A stretch of 64,000 bases of DNA from Zeugodacus cucurbitae (lineage: Eukaryota; Arthropoda; Insecta; Diptera; Tephritidae). Positions 12,893 through 24,704 of this stretch are shown here, piece after piece. The notes under the pieces are model-generated. The model worked only from the letters and a program-made list of their open reading frames with translations, did not search any database and had not been told where the DNA came from. Location of the stretch: assembly GCF_028554725.1 (NCBI RefSeq), contig NC_071667.1, forward strand, positions 67,805,501 through 67,869,500, read 5' to 3'. Positions within the stretch are counted from its first letter, which is position 1. The number at the start of each line of letters is the position of its first letter. Position numbers and translations under genes: made by a program.

Positions 12893-15800
12893 TTAAAAAC
12901 CTGGAATAACTTCATAATCCACCAATGTACTAATGCCCAAATAAATGATCCAAAGTAGAAATAATATAGTGCCATGAAACCACTTTAAACCCACCGGGCC
13001 ACCAAGCTCACCGCCTATGGATTCCTTGCGGCGATAGACTATTATCACGAACGCAATAAGCGCTTCTCCCAGAAAGAGTGCGGTGGAAAAGAGCAAACTG
13101 TCGAGATATTAAATACAGTAAATTTATGTTGAAATAGCATAAATGCGCTTATACGCTTACGTGCCCGCGGGTACATTAAATTTATGTCCGTTCATCTCTT
13201 GATATATAGCTGCCATAGACCATGCTATACCGATTCCAAGAAACACATTCACCGCATTACTGCCCGTGACATTGCCAATGGCATTGTCGGCGTATTTGTC
13301 ATGTATGGCGGCCACTTTGCTGGCGAATGTATCTGGAAAGAAAAAAAAAAATTATAGAAGTAATACAAAAGCAGAGAGGAAGTGGCGACAGAAAAACAAT
13401 ACTACCTTGTACAGTGCAATTCTGTTTATTAATTTCTTACCTGGAAGACTGGTGCCCAATGCTACTAAACAGATAGCTGTAACCGCATCTCGTACACCCA
13501 ATGTACAACCGAAGTGAGATGCGACGTCAGCAAGTACGGCAGTACAAATACCTATCAGCAAAATCGATATAACAAAACAGGGATATCCATTGCAGATCTC
13601 TGGAAACATAATGCAAGAAGTACTTTTGTAATTATATAATATACAATAATAAATGACAGTAATTTATTTGAAAATGTAATAACAACAAAATCCGAATTTC
13701 ATGTTGTCGGATCTTAAAGGACAGCGCTTGGTGGAACCAAAAAAAAAAAACTCTTATAGTTGGAGCTCATTCCTCGACAAAGCAGCTTGAATCTGAACAA
13801 ATCTAATTACAATCTAATTACTACAATTCCCTAGTTCAACTGGAAAGTCTATCTGAAAGTGCGAAATCCAAAATCCCGCAAAAGAGGGACAAAACCCTAT
13901 CGCCTTCCTCCAAGCAACTTCTACTCAGTACTCTATTCAGTAAAATTTTTAACCTCCACAACTAGAGAATGGTGAAGACTGCACAATTGATAGGTGTTGA
14001 TCTAAAGCTCAAGTGAGGCCCAACCATCCAACTGTAAACCGTAGGAAGTTAGCGGCGGTTCAACTTTTTCCCACTATCTATGGATAGCTGAAACTAAAGC
14101 TCGTATCCTTACAAGCTCATCAAATAGTCCCTTCATTGCAACTTTAAAATTTCTTGCGATTTTCCCCAAACCTAATTTCGTAAGATACACATTCTTTTGT
14201 TGTCCCTGAGCGGGCACACAACTTACTTGCTGGTGGTATTATAGTAAAGCAGATTTTCCAAAAAATCGACAAAAAATGCATGATGTATTCGAATAAGCTG
14301 GGACCTTCATCATCATCGTCTTCATCGTCATCATATTCAATATCGTCATCATCATCGTCAACATTAAGATGGCCACCACCTAAGAGCGGATAATAAAAAA
14401 AAAAAAAACAATATGTAAAATATACACTAATTTAATGAATGAAGTTCAAACCTGAAACGGTCATGGCATCCAAAAATTGCTCCTTCCACGAGGTGGTACC
14501 GATCAGTTTTGAGGCATGCGCTGTTTGCACCAGCTTATTGACTGTTTGCTGTAAACAAGAAATAAAATATTGTATTTAATATGCATTTGTAATAAAATTG
14601 CTTTCACAGCTCAAATGTATGCATACTCACTTTGAATTCTTCGCTTTCTACAATATGGCAATTTATTTTGGAAACATCTGCCAGTTTCGGTAGTCCAGAC
14701 ATTAGCAGATTATCTCGATATGTTCTGTCATCGTGACTCTTTTGCTGAACTTCGCGTATTTGCGGAAACAGTGGATCGTCTGTGAAAATTTAGGGAGTTA
14801 ATTGTACTGTAATATTTACTATTTCTGTAATTAAAATAATTGATGGAACCATTACGGTCTCAAACGAAAGAGTTTAATTCAAATTTGGAAAAATCGTAAG
14901 CCGTTTAAATTATTTTTTTCTTTTTAATAACACGCACTCTTTATTTATTACAAAACTTTGAGGTTCCCATTCTAAATAGAACAAGAAAGTCGGTAACATG
15001 AGAATAAGGAACTCGAAACAGTTTCATAAACTTATAGTCTTCGACGCAAACGAACGCTGTTCGAATTTAAAATATCGGTCCACGGTCCACAAAACGTCTT
15101 CATGGTGTAAAAGGTACTTACCGTCTGCCACTCTCGGCTGACCAAGAACCATTTCGAAAGTCACATTCTTTTCAAAACTATGCTCTTCAATGATCTCAAC
15201 TTCTATAGAAACTCTGCGATTGTACAATATTATGTGAGGCATATTTTAAATATGTACAACTGTATATACACCTATTTACTCACTCATATTCGCCGTTATC
15301 AAATACTAGTTCGCCTTTTACATCCATATATTCTTTGCCTGATATTGCTGTTTTCTCTTTGCTATGATACGGTACAATAATTTTACCGCGAACGCCTGAA
15401 TAACGTTTCACTTTCACTTCGTAGATTCCCACATTTTCCGGTATAATGTGCTCCTTGTCTTTGAATTCGAAAATGCCACAATGATCATCGTCTAAGATCA
15501 TGACGGTCGCTACTCTGGGTGCGATGAGTACAGCATCGTCGCTGGGTTTCTTAAGATGAACATAGAAGTGTTCGTCTTCTTCGAACACATCATCATCGAT
15601 AATCGTTATACTAATTGTCTGCTCTTCAATACCCGGTGGAAATTCGAGCACACCACTGACGGCAACATAATCTGAACCAGCTTCGGCTGTGCCGTCTTGG
15701 GTGTAGTATTCGACTCTGGTTAGTTTCGATAAACTACCCGCACGTACCACATGTACCTCCAAATCGCCAACACTTTCCAAGACTGTATAATGAGCGGGAT

Positions 15801-17202
15801 CAAAATACAGACGTGTCTCAAATTCATCATCAATTTCCCCTCCCTCTTCCTCTTCAACTTGCAGACGATATTCGGCTTTTGCTTCGCCAATTTCCAAAGC
15901 TGCATAATCACGTGCCCTTCGCAATAAACCACCGGCACCAGTTAGGCGACGTCCCGAATGTACGCGATAGAAAGCTCTTGACTTCGAGCTCTCGCGTATT
16001 AAATGCTCTTGGGCCATTGCTTGAATCGTTTCCAAATCAAATTGGGGATATCTGCGATATAATTCCTTCAGTTTGGTGATGTATTCGCGACGTTGTTCCT
16101 CGAATTCGCGCATTTCCGGAGACTCAACTAAATCTTTAATACTTGAGCGTATTGGTTCCGCGTCGGATTCGGGCGAGTCGATTGAGGCCTTGATAATGCT
16201 CCGCTGGGTTGCATCATACGATTGCTTATAACATCCCGGACAGAAGAGACGTTTTTCCGTGATATAGGCATGGTAAACGAAAATCGGGAAGGATATCAAT
16301 GTGACTAAACCCTCCCATATGTCGATAACATTCGGCGTTATGAACTTTGTAATAACACACATCCATAAATATGCAAATACCGACCAACTAGCTGTCACAA
16401 TAAATACACGAAAGTGTTGTATTCTTCGCACTTGACCTTTCGGTATAACAACTATGCAAATGGAAATGATGACGAATAGGTTAAATGCCGCCGAGCCAAC
16501 GATCGTACCTGGACCTAGATCGCCAGCAGTGAAATTCTTTTGAAACATTTCGATTATGGAAAGTAAAATTTCGGGTGCACTCGATCCCAAGGCCATTAGC
16601 GTCAAGTTAGCCACAGTCTCATTCCATACATGTACCGTTATGGTTTCTCTCTGACCATTTTTGTTCAGTACATGTACACGTTTCTCACTGGATGTGATCA
16701 CCTCAATACCTTCCATAAATCGATCCGATGCAATGGCGACTCCAATGAATAAGAAACACATTGTAAGCAAGTAAACGGTGCCACGTAATGCGCGTTCTCC
16801 TTTTGTTATACCTTCCAATGGGCGCCAAGCGTTTAAGATGAGACCATCTTCGCATAAATTACTGTCTTTATCTTCTCGTGAATGTTTGCGTGAACCTGTA
16901 TCGTTAGACTTTTGTGGTGCTACCAGCGTTGGCGGCGGAGATGTCGCAACATTTGCTACGGGCGGAGGAGGTTCCGTTTGTGGCGGCGTCTCTGTATCAT
17001 TAGCAGGAGGTTCCGTTTCAGTCGGCGGTGGATCTGTTGTTGGAGTTGATAGCGACTTTGGCGCGGGAAATGTTTTCGTAATTGGCTTGGCTTCGTCTTG
17101 ACTAGAGACTATGCATATGAATAAAAATAATAAACCCAACAGACTAAGGAACTTCGACGGCCAATTTAACGTGTGATTTCGTGCTACGTATTTCCTTTTC
17201 AT
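12893..17202 (-). CDS. Na+/Ca2+ exchanger (NCX/Calx family), complete paralog
   Basis: Encodes a plasma-membrane 3Na+/1Ca2+ antiporter that extrudes Ca2+. Eight exons join in frame with GT-AG introns: 17202-15284, 15213-15122, 14779-14631, 14548-14452, 14379-14227, 13599-13441, 13332-13161, 13097-12893 (2946 nt, 981 residues). The start is the ATG at 17202; it is followed by a hydrophobic signal segment, then a Pro/Thr-rich linker (about 40-100). The alpha-1 repeat has GSSAPE near 205 and GTIVGSAA after it. Two Calx-beta domains lie at about 455-570 and 570-700, the first ending in the Ca2+-ligand triplet DDD. An acidic Asp/Glu run fills about 756-780. The alpha-2 repeat has ALGTSLPDTFASK and GNVTGSNAVNVF, and the chain ends in GF as in vertebrate NCX. 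Length fits the family. The XIP-equivalent region (about 315-345) is diverged. It points away from a second Calx gene at 29396. Confidence 0.95.
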
Positions 17203-17981
17203 GGCAATTTTTTTCTCGACCAATGCATAAATACTATTGGAATAATTTTTGGTTTTGAACAAAGTGTTCGAAAATAATGATATGCGCGGGAATGTGACGT
17301 AGTTATGTTTTTAGAATCCTAGTGTTTATTTTTTATTATTTTTGTTTACATTCGCACTTCACTTGAATTGCTGTCAAAAACTCGTTTCACTTTTCAAAAA
17401 TTGTAATTTTTTTTTTTTGGGATTTCACTTCTATGAAATTTTTCAATTTTCTTTGTCGTACATCCTTTAGTTAATTGTTGAATTATTTAGCCACATACAT
17501 ATGTGTGATATAAATATGAATGAGTATTTTGAGAAATATTTAAAATACAGTTAAATTCAGTTACACACACTTCGAAAAACACTAGAAATCGTTTTCTAAC
17601 AATTTTTCTTTTTAAAAGACAAAAAATATATTCAAGCTCTGAGTCTCTTTATTGTATATGGCTCGTATGACTTTTCAAAAATATGAGGTTTCGATAGTTT
17701 CAGAAGCACTTTAGTGCTATTCGCCACAGATGGATTCAAAGAAGTAGATATTTTGTGGTTTTCATGAATTAATGTTATGCCACAAGCTGAATATGTTTGA
17801 TCCGGATATTTTGGGAACGTGATTTATTGTTAACCCTAGCGCTGAAACAGTATCACATACATTGGGAATACGTATGCTTATCTTATTTATCTGACTTCTT
17901 CAACATTAAATCTAAACTTCGAAAGATCATACTTATACTATATACTATTGTAAAGTAGATTTGTACAACAATGATATGAGA
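17203..17981. other. 5' flank of the minus-strand Calx gene
   Basis: Immediately upstream of the start codon. An in-frame open stretch extends to about 17262 but without an earlier in-frame ATG, so 17202 is taken as the start. No promoter element could be recognised; the leader may contain further untranslated exons. Confidence 0.4.
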
Positions 17982-18137
17982 TTGTGTTAAGGACTCTAGG
18001 ACTGTTGAGATTAATCGATTTCAATTTTCAATTCAATTTAACCTGTAACTGGTAACAAATTGTCTTAAGGACTCTAGGACTGATGAGATTAATCGATTTC
18101 TATTTTCAATTCAATTTAACCTGTAACTGCTAACAGC
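17982..18137. repeat. 78-bp tandem duplication, two units
   Basis: Two adjacent units, 17982-18059 and 18060-18137, share the words AAGGACTCTAGGACTG and TTCAATTTAACCTGTAACTG with only a few substitutions. No coding potential. A simple local duplication. Confidence 0.85.
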
Positions 18138-21100
18138 ATTCTTATCATATTAGAAGAAAATATTTCGCTAATTTAGGCTAATTGCTCGCTTTCTATAATG
18201 AATGTGCCAAGAGCTTAAGTTGGCTGTCGATGAAAAGCCGCTGTGCACGTTATTACAGAACACGTGTTCCAGAAAATTATTATGTTTTTTTTAAATATCT
18301 CCAAAATGTAATGCTGCTACTATATCGGTACCATAAAAAATACTTTCATCTCTCTCCTCCTTTCATCCCACAACTCTTTAATATACCCAAATTGTGTTGA
18401 GCATATTAAATTATATAATATATAATCGTTTGATAGTTAATTAGAAACCGCCCACACACATATCATTTTGTGAAATATCCACATGAATATATATAATATG
18501 TAGCTAAACAACAACAAATGCAACCACAGCACTTCTGCATTGTGAAACATGTTTATTTTTATACAAACCTAAAAAAATATGAACTGAATGCTTGTCTAGA
18601 CTCTAGAAGCATGCATTTCGGTTTGTTAGCGTATATCTAAACATTTATAAATAACTGCATAATCTTGTTGTACATTAAAAAAAAATGTTGTGTTCTCTTA
18701 AAATTTATTTTCACTCAGGTCTTTCACTCCAATCAAGAATAACATTTCAAAATCAAAAACAATCAAAAGTATTGAGTAAAACAAATTGTAAATGTAAAGT
18801 CGATAGGAATTTACAATAAGGCATAGTGACTCGCAGAATACCCTACACAGCTAGAGGATCGTTAAGGTTGTAGTTGAAAAAAATACTGTGAGAGAAAGAG
18901 CAAGGTAACATTTACCTCTCAATGAAATTCAATAAAAATCACAATAATTGCTCCAAATTAATTCTCTTTATTTTTTGTTTAACAGCTGGTGAATGAAGAG
19001 TTGTTAACCTAAAACTAAAAAAATAACAATATTCTTTTCAGAAAGAATGCGCATTTAAATACGAAATATGTTTTAAGAATCTTTCTATGCAGTCTATAAC
19101 TTATTTCTTCAGCTTCATTCATAACCACGAAAATCCAATTTGCTATTGAAGATGCGAAAGTGGCATATTACTAAACCAAAAAGGGGCCCTTTGTTTCCCA
19201 AATCATAAATTGATTAAAGTACATGCTTAAATTCACTTCTTCTTTACCTCCGAGAAATGAAGTGTAGAGCCGAAATCACTTCAATCAAAACTATATCAGT
19301 TCACTAGCTAGCAGAAACAGGTGCTTTTCATCTAGCGCATTTATAGTACCCATTATCGCTAGTGTAGCGCGCATTTGTGCGACAGCGGCGCTAGAGACTC
19401 AACACATTACATTAGCTACTCATTGAAGAGACGTCGTCGAGCTACGGCGAGTTACCACTGCACTCATTACAATTAGTTCGAGTGCGTCGTTTAGCGGGTA
19501 GCCATCGGACAATTTGTCGGCAAACATACTATATGAGCGTTCTGTTGTGCGGTAGCTAAAAATGTAAAATACAACAAAAATAAAAATAAAAATAAATTAT
19601 TTAAATGTAATGTAATGTGTGGTGTGCAACGGTTCGCTGGTCCGACGTGTGTAACTGTAACATATGAGCGAACTGTTAGAAATATTGTGAAAATCAAAAT
19701 GCGTATAAATAAATAATTATGTAAAAAATTAAAAAGAAAATAAAAAATAGAAAAAAATAAATAAAAATATAATGCATAATTGCTGTTTCATAAGTGTTGA
19801 TTAAACGAAAAGCTTGAAGAAAGCCAATTCGATTTGTGCACCACACTCTGTCAAAGCAATAAATGCAGGCGCATTTAATAAAAAAAATCTTTGTTTTTTT
19901 TTTCTTTAATCTATTTTGTTTTTGCTAGCAAATTTAATGAAAATTCTTTGACAAATTATTTCTCTCTTTTTGCTAATAGTATTTATTATATATTTCTTTC
20001 TTCACATGTATGCACTTATGCAGTTGTGTGAAATATATTTTAGGTCCTCAGCGTTATTTAAAAATACAAATTAATTATAAAACGCACGAATCAAATACTG
20101 TGGTTACTAATAATTGTGTTCACATTGTCGCGCTCGTCCCGCTTGCATTCGGCATATAAAAGAGAAGAGTACAACAGTTACCGTTAAACCGACGTTTAGT
20201 AGAAATCGAGGCAACAAAAAAAATTAAATTTCTAACGCTCCTAATGCCTTTCGCCCTGCTTTGAGCTACTTTAACCTCAGCTAATATCAGCTGCTCTCAG
20301 CCGGTCTCTTAGAAACATCAATTGCTCCTGTCCTGCTAAGCCATCAAACAATTGCAAACTGCAACTGTATAAATTCCATTTGTGGAATGTGTAATGAAAG
20401 TAATTCGACAAACGAAAATAATTATTCATAAAAATACCTGCAGCACTTGGCTACGAAGAGTTTTACGAAGCGGTTAATTGAGATTTTAATGTGAGTGTGC
20501 TCGAGTGCGCAAAATGCCTCATAAAATAATTAATAAATTTATATTTATGAAATTAAAATATATTCTCATATAGTTGAAATATATTCATCTATACATATGT
20601 AAAATAAATAATAATATTTGATAAGTAATGTGAGAAGAAATAATTGTAGATTCCAACAAGAGTTTTAAACTTAAAAAATATTAAGGCATATAATAATTCC
20701 AAGTTTCACAGAACAGATGATTTTTCGATAAACACTTTTTCAAATCACTGAGTAAATTGAAATCATTTATCACTCATCTTGAGAATTACTTTGAACTCTA
20801 TAATACTGTATGTGCGAATTATGGAAACAAAACAAATATCTAATAATGAAATTGAGGTTATGTAAACAAAAATTATTGTTAGGCTCTTCGAGTTTCACTA
20901 TCAAATCTGAATCAGATTTTACCCCGACAGTCCGTTCGAAGTGACAACCGAATATTTTAGCCTACAACTTCAAACTCGGCTTGCATTATTTTCTGGAAGA
21001 AGTGAAGAAGTAAGATTTATTTGTTAGAAATATTTCCAGTTTGCTATTGTGTTCTGTCCACTCTTTGAAGAGCGATCCAAAGTTATATCTAAGATATATT

Positions 21101-21895
21101 CCTCAGACGAGGTTAAGTTTTTTTGAGACAGCTGCCATTTCTTGGCGAGTATACCTATGTAGAAGAAAAGCTTACTTATTTTTTGATAGAACGCTTGAAT
21201 GAATAACATTTCGAAAGAAAATGAAATTATGAAAGCAAATCTTAACGCATCACTCCTAGCAAGAAATAGTAGATGAGTACGCTCATATTCATTCATAACA
21301 TTTTATTAGATGCTCACGCTTTGCTAATATTTAGCATACCGCAAACACTATATTATAATGGACTTAATTAAAATCTGTCATATTTATAGCATACGTGACT
21401 AGCAACAGTGATGGTCTTTAATTACACAGTTTTATTCGGAATTGTGATTAAATGTTAATCATCTGTTAGAGTACACCGCGAGTGTTAAAGGCAACAATGC
21501 AAATTATTTTATTAACATTTATATCGAGAAGTATTTATTTATTTTACATATTTATATATTTTAGCTTGACTGTATTTATATCTTGCTTTCTATATAAGTG
21601 TAATTAATATGCCTGGAGTTTGTAGGAAATTTCTCGGAACACCTGCTTGAATTCGAATTAAGACTGCTTTACAAAGAGTCGTATTGATATAAATTGTTCT
21701 TAAAATATTGAAAATGTTTATTAATAACATAAAAACAAGATTTCATATAGGATTTTCTCTGATAGGATTTAGTAGCCATGTATTATAAGTTCGAAAAATG
21801 ACGTCGGTTTAATTTTATATGTACCAAAGTCTCGTTTGTTTTCCTGGTGGAACATACATATATTTTAAAGGCTCAATTCTGACAAATACCTTTAG
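18138..21895. other. Divergent spacer between the two Calx genes, left part
   Basis: No coding gene is supported. Around 19330-19520 and 20100-20480 the sequence becomes GC-richer and resembles fly promoter or leader DNA. Either block could hold an upstream untranslated exon of one of the two Calx genes. The rest is AT-rich. Confidence 0.35.
20155..20162 (+). promoter_or_regulatory. Possible TATA box in the Calx spacer
   Basis: TATAAAAG precedes A-rich leader-like sequence on the plus strand, 9.2 kb upstream of the plus-strand Calx start codon. No initiator match is clear. Offered only as a candidate. Confidence 0.2.
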
Positions 21896-22813
21896 TAACG
21901 GGTGATTTTTTTGAGGTTAGGATTTTCATGCATTAGTATTTGACAGATCACGTGGGATTTCAGACATGGTGTCAAAGAGAAAGATGCTCAGTATGCTTTG
22001 ACATTTCATCATGAATAGACTTACTAACGAGCAACGCTTGCAAATCATTGAATTTTATTACCAAAATCAGTGTTCGGTTCGACAAATCGAAAAATCGACA
22101 AATCGACAAATTTTGTTCAGCGATGAGGCTCATTTCTGGTTGAATGGCTACGTAAATAAGCAAAATTGCCGCATTTGGGGTGAAGAGCAACCAGAAGCCG
22201 TTCAAGAACTGCCCATGCATCCCGAAAAATGCACTGTTTGGTGTGGTTTGTACGCTGGTGGAATCATTGGACCGTATTTTTTCAAAGATGCTGTTGGACG
22301 CAACGTTACGGTGAATGGCGATCGCTATCGTTCGATGCTAACAAACTTTTTGTTGCCAAAAATGGAAGAACTGAACTTGGTTGACATGTGGTTTCAACAA
22401 GATGGCGCTACATGCCACACAGCTCGCGATTCTATGGCCATTTTGAGGGAAAACTTCGGAGAACAATTCATCTCAAGAAATGGACCCGTAAGTTGGCCAC
22501 CAAGATCATGCGATTTAACGCCTTTAGACTATTTTTTGTGGGGCTACGTCAAGTCTAAAGTCTACAGAAATAAGCCAGCAACTATTCCAGCTTTGGAAGA
22601 CAACATTTCCGAAGAAATTCGGGCTATTCCGGCCGAAATGCTCGAAAAAGTTGCCCAAAATTGGACTTTCCGAATGGACCACCTAAGACGCAGCCGCGGT
22701 CAACATTTAAATGAAATTATCTTCAAAAAGTAAATGTCATGAACCAATCTAACGTTTCAAATAAAGAACCGATGAGATTTTGCAGTTATCAAGCTCTTAA
22801 AAAATCACCCTTT
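21896..22813 (+). mobile_element. Mariner-family DNA transposon (DD41D, rosa-like), internally deleted
   Basis: Terminal inverted repeats begin GGGTGATTTTTT on the left (from about 21900) and are mirrored at the right as AAAAAATCACCC (to about 22810), flanked by TA dinucleotides. The transposase inside lacks the region between its N-terminal helix-turn-helix start and the first catalytic aspartate. DD41D mariners of this type were first described from Ceratitis rosa, which agrees with a tephritid host. Confidence 0.9.
22011..22733 (+). pseudogene. DD41D mariner transposase, internal deletion
   Basis: Encodes 240 residues where intact relatives have roughly 340-350. Residues 1-28 are the start of the DNA-binding domain (RLTNEQRLQIIEFYYQNQCS). 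The chain then jumps, across a CGACAAAT repeat tract at 22080-22113, directly to the catalytic core. Catalytic residues visible are Asp in FSDEAHF, Asp in FQQDGATCH and Asp in LTPLDYFLWG. The spacing between the second and third is 41 residues, which defines the group. Core residues are intact, but most of the DNA-binding domain is gone, so the product should not transpose. It remains an open frame without stops. Confidence 0.9.
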
Positions 22814-23052
22814 ATTTAACTTTCAATAAATGTTGAGTAAACATTAAAATGTCGTGGGTAAAAATCAAGGTATTTAACAGTAAGACTCACAAAATCATAA
22901 TTTGTTTCATTATTTAATTTATAAAAATCTTTTAGATAGAAATAGTTTTTAGATATGCATAACTGTTTTATTTAATATTATTTTACTAGTTTTGTAGTTT
23001 GTTGCTGTTACGCAGTAATTTTTTTTACTTCGAAACTTATTTAATGTATTTT

Positions 23053-23071
23053 GCTCCAAAATGTAGGCAAC
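23053..23071 (+). repeat. 19-bp dispersed motif, instance 1
   Basis: Reads GCTCCAAAATGTAGGCAAC. Matches the window-wide consensus RCKCCTAAATGTAGGCAAM except A for T after CC. Flanks are unlike those of the other instances. Confidence 0.7.
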
Positions 23072-24685
23072 TTTCTTGATATTCGTTAAAAAAAACAACG
23101 ACTTGAATTCCAATCATTCATACTATCTAAAGAAGAACAGCTGTACTTTTTATTTTCTCTTAACAAAGTTAACAAGAGAATATATTGCAATTAAATAAAT
23201 AACTTTATAAAATATATAGATATTGCTCTAAACGTATTAGATCTTGTCAGTGTGAAAAAATAGTTTTAAACTGTTTCGTCTTCGTCAAGGGATTTTATCA
23301 GAATTTTTTTAAGAAAGAGGAAAGAGGTTAGTCATAACCTGCCGTGTATCAATCGCTATAAGAAAAAACGAGTTTGATTTTATAGCGAATTGAAGACTGA
23401 CTCAGATTTTAGAATGGCGCATATCTAATCATGATATCACTGTCATTGTGATTATAAATCACTGGATTCGCATATTTTATATAAGTCTGTCTCACATTTA
23501 TATTTTGAATAATGAATTTTAATACTCTCATTTATTATTTTTCAAACATTCAGTAATCTTGTATTAGTAATAGTTTTTCAGTTTACACCTATTTTGTACT
23601 ATTGAAGTCATAAAAATGCCTCGTTAACTCAAAGCTTACTTAAGCAATTGCACAATTTTCGAAAACATGCAAAAAACAATAGGAATAATGGATATTCACT
23701 ACAATGGAAGATAATAAAACGAGATACACTTCAAGTTGATGCTAAAAAATGTACTTAATCTGATGAATACGATTATATGTATGACATAAGAAGTAAAAAA
23801 CTGTAGACGAAATGACATCATTAGAAAAAGCTTTATAATTGCATTCATCTCACTTAATTGTACATCATGTTTCATGCTTGTTCATATCCGTTTTTGAGTC
23901 GCAGTCACAGTTTTAAGTGACTTTATTAATAAAGCGGTGCAAACTAGCATTATAAAGTATATATATTTATATATCCACTTAAAAAATTCATTTAACTTCA
24001 GCCACCCTAAACATTCGTTTTAGAATGCCTCCAAATTTATTATACACAATTTGTCCAAATATTTATATACACATCATGTCATTAACGCGTATATACATAC
24101 ACATCACATAGGCACTTCCACGTATGGCATTGTTATTGCATATGGTTTCACCGCATTTACACCTCAGTAATGCAATAATTTTTATAACATTTTACCCGCA
24201 CATTATCCAGCGGTCACATTACGCCCAATTGTTTATATTCAGCGCTTTCGTTGCACACCTTGCACATTCCATAGATGGTTTACAATTCGATATTTCAATT
24301 TTCTGTATGAATGTTATTTGGACTTCAGTATATACAGATATATAGGAATGAAGCTAATTTAGCAGTTTACCCAAGTCGCAAGGAAATAATACTGAGCAAG
24401 TAAACTTCCACATTCACTGTAAATGGTACTCCAATTTCAGCAGGAAATCAGTCGGAGAAAATATATATGGAGTTATGTATGTTAGAGTGCGTTCAAAAGA
24501 AAGTGTGATCTTGCGTAGAAAAAAATATTATAGAAAAAAGAGTTTGTGTTTAGAAATCGAACGAGATATTAAGCAACAAAAATTAAGTTCATTTCACTAA
24601 TATATGTATTTTTGAAGCATTCTTATGAGATTGACCAAGTTTCATCACATGAGACGCATTTTTATCGATCTGTTTTTAGATTGCT

Positions 24686-24704
24686 GCGCCAAAATGTAGG
24701 CAAC
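24686..24704 (+). repeat. 19-bp dispersed motif, instance 2
   Basis: Reads GCGCCAAAATGTAGGCAAC, 1633 bp after instance 1 and in the same orientation, with the same A variant after CC. Confidence 0.7.

Noticed and set aside
17200..17262. An N-terminal extension of the minus-strand Calx protein by 20 residues
   Set aside because: The frame is open but would start at TTG; the first in-frame ATG is at 17202 and leads straight into a signal peptide.
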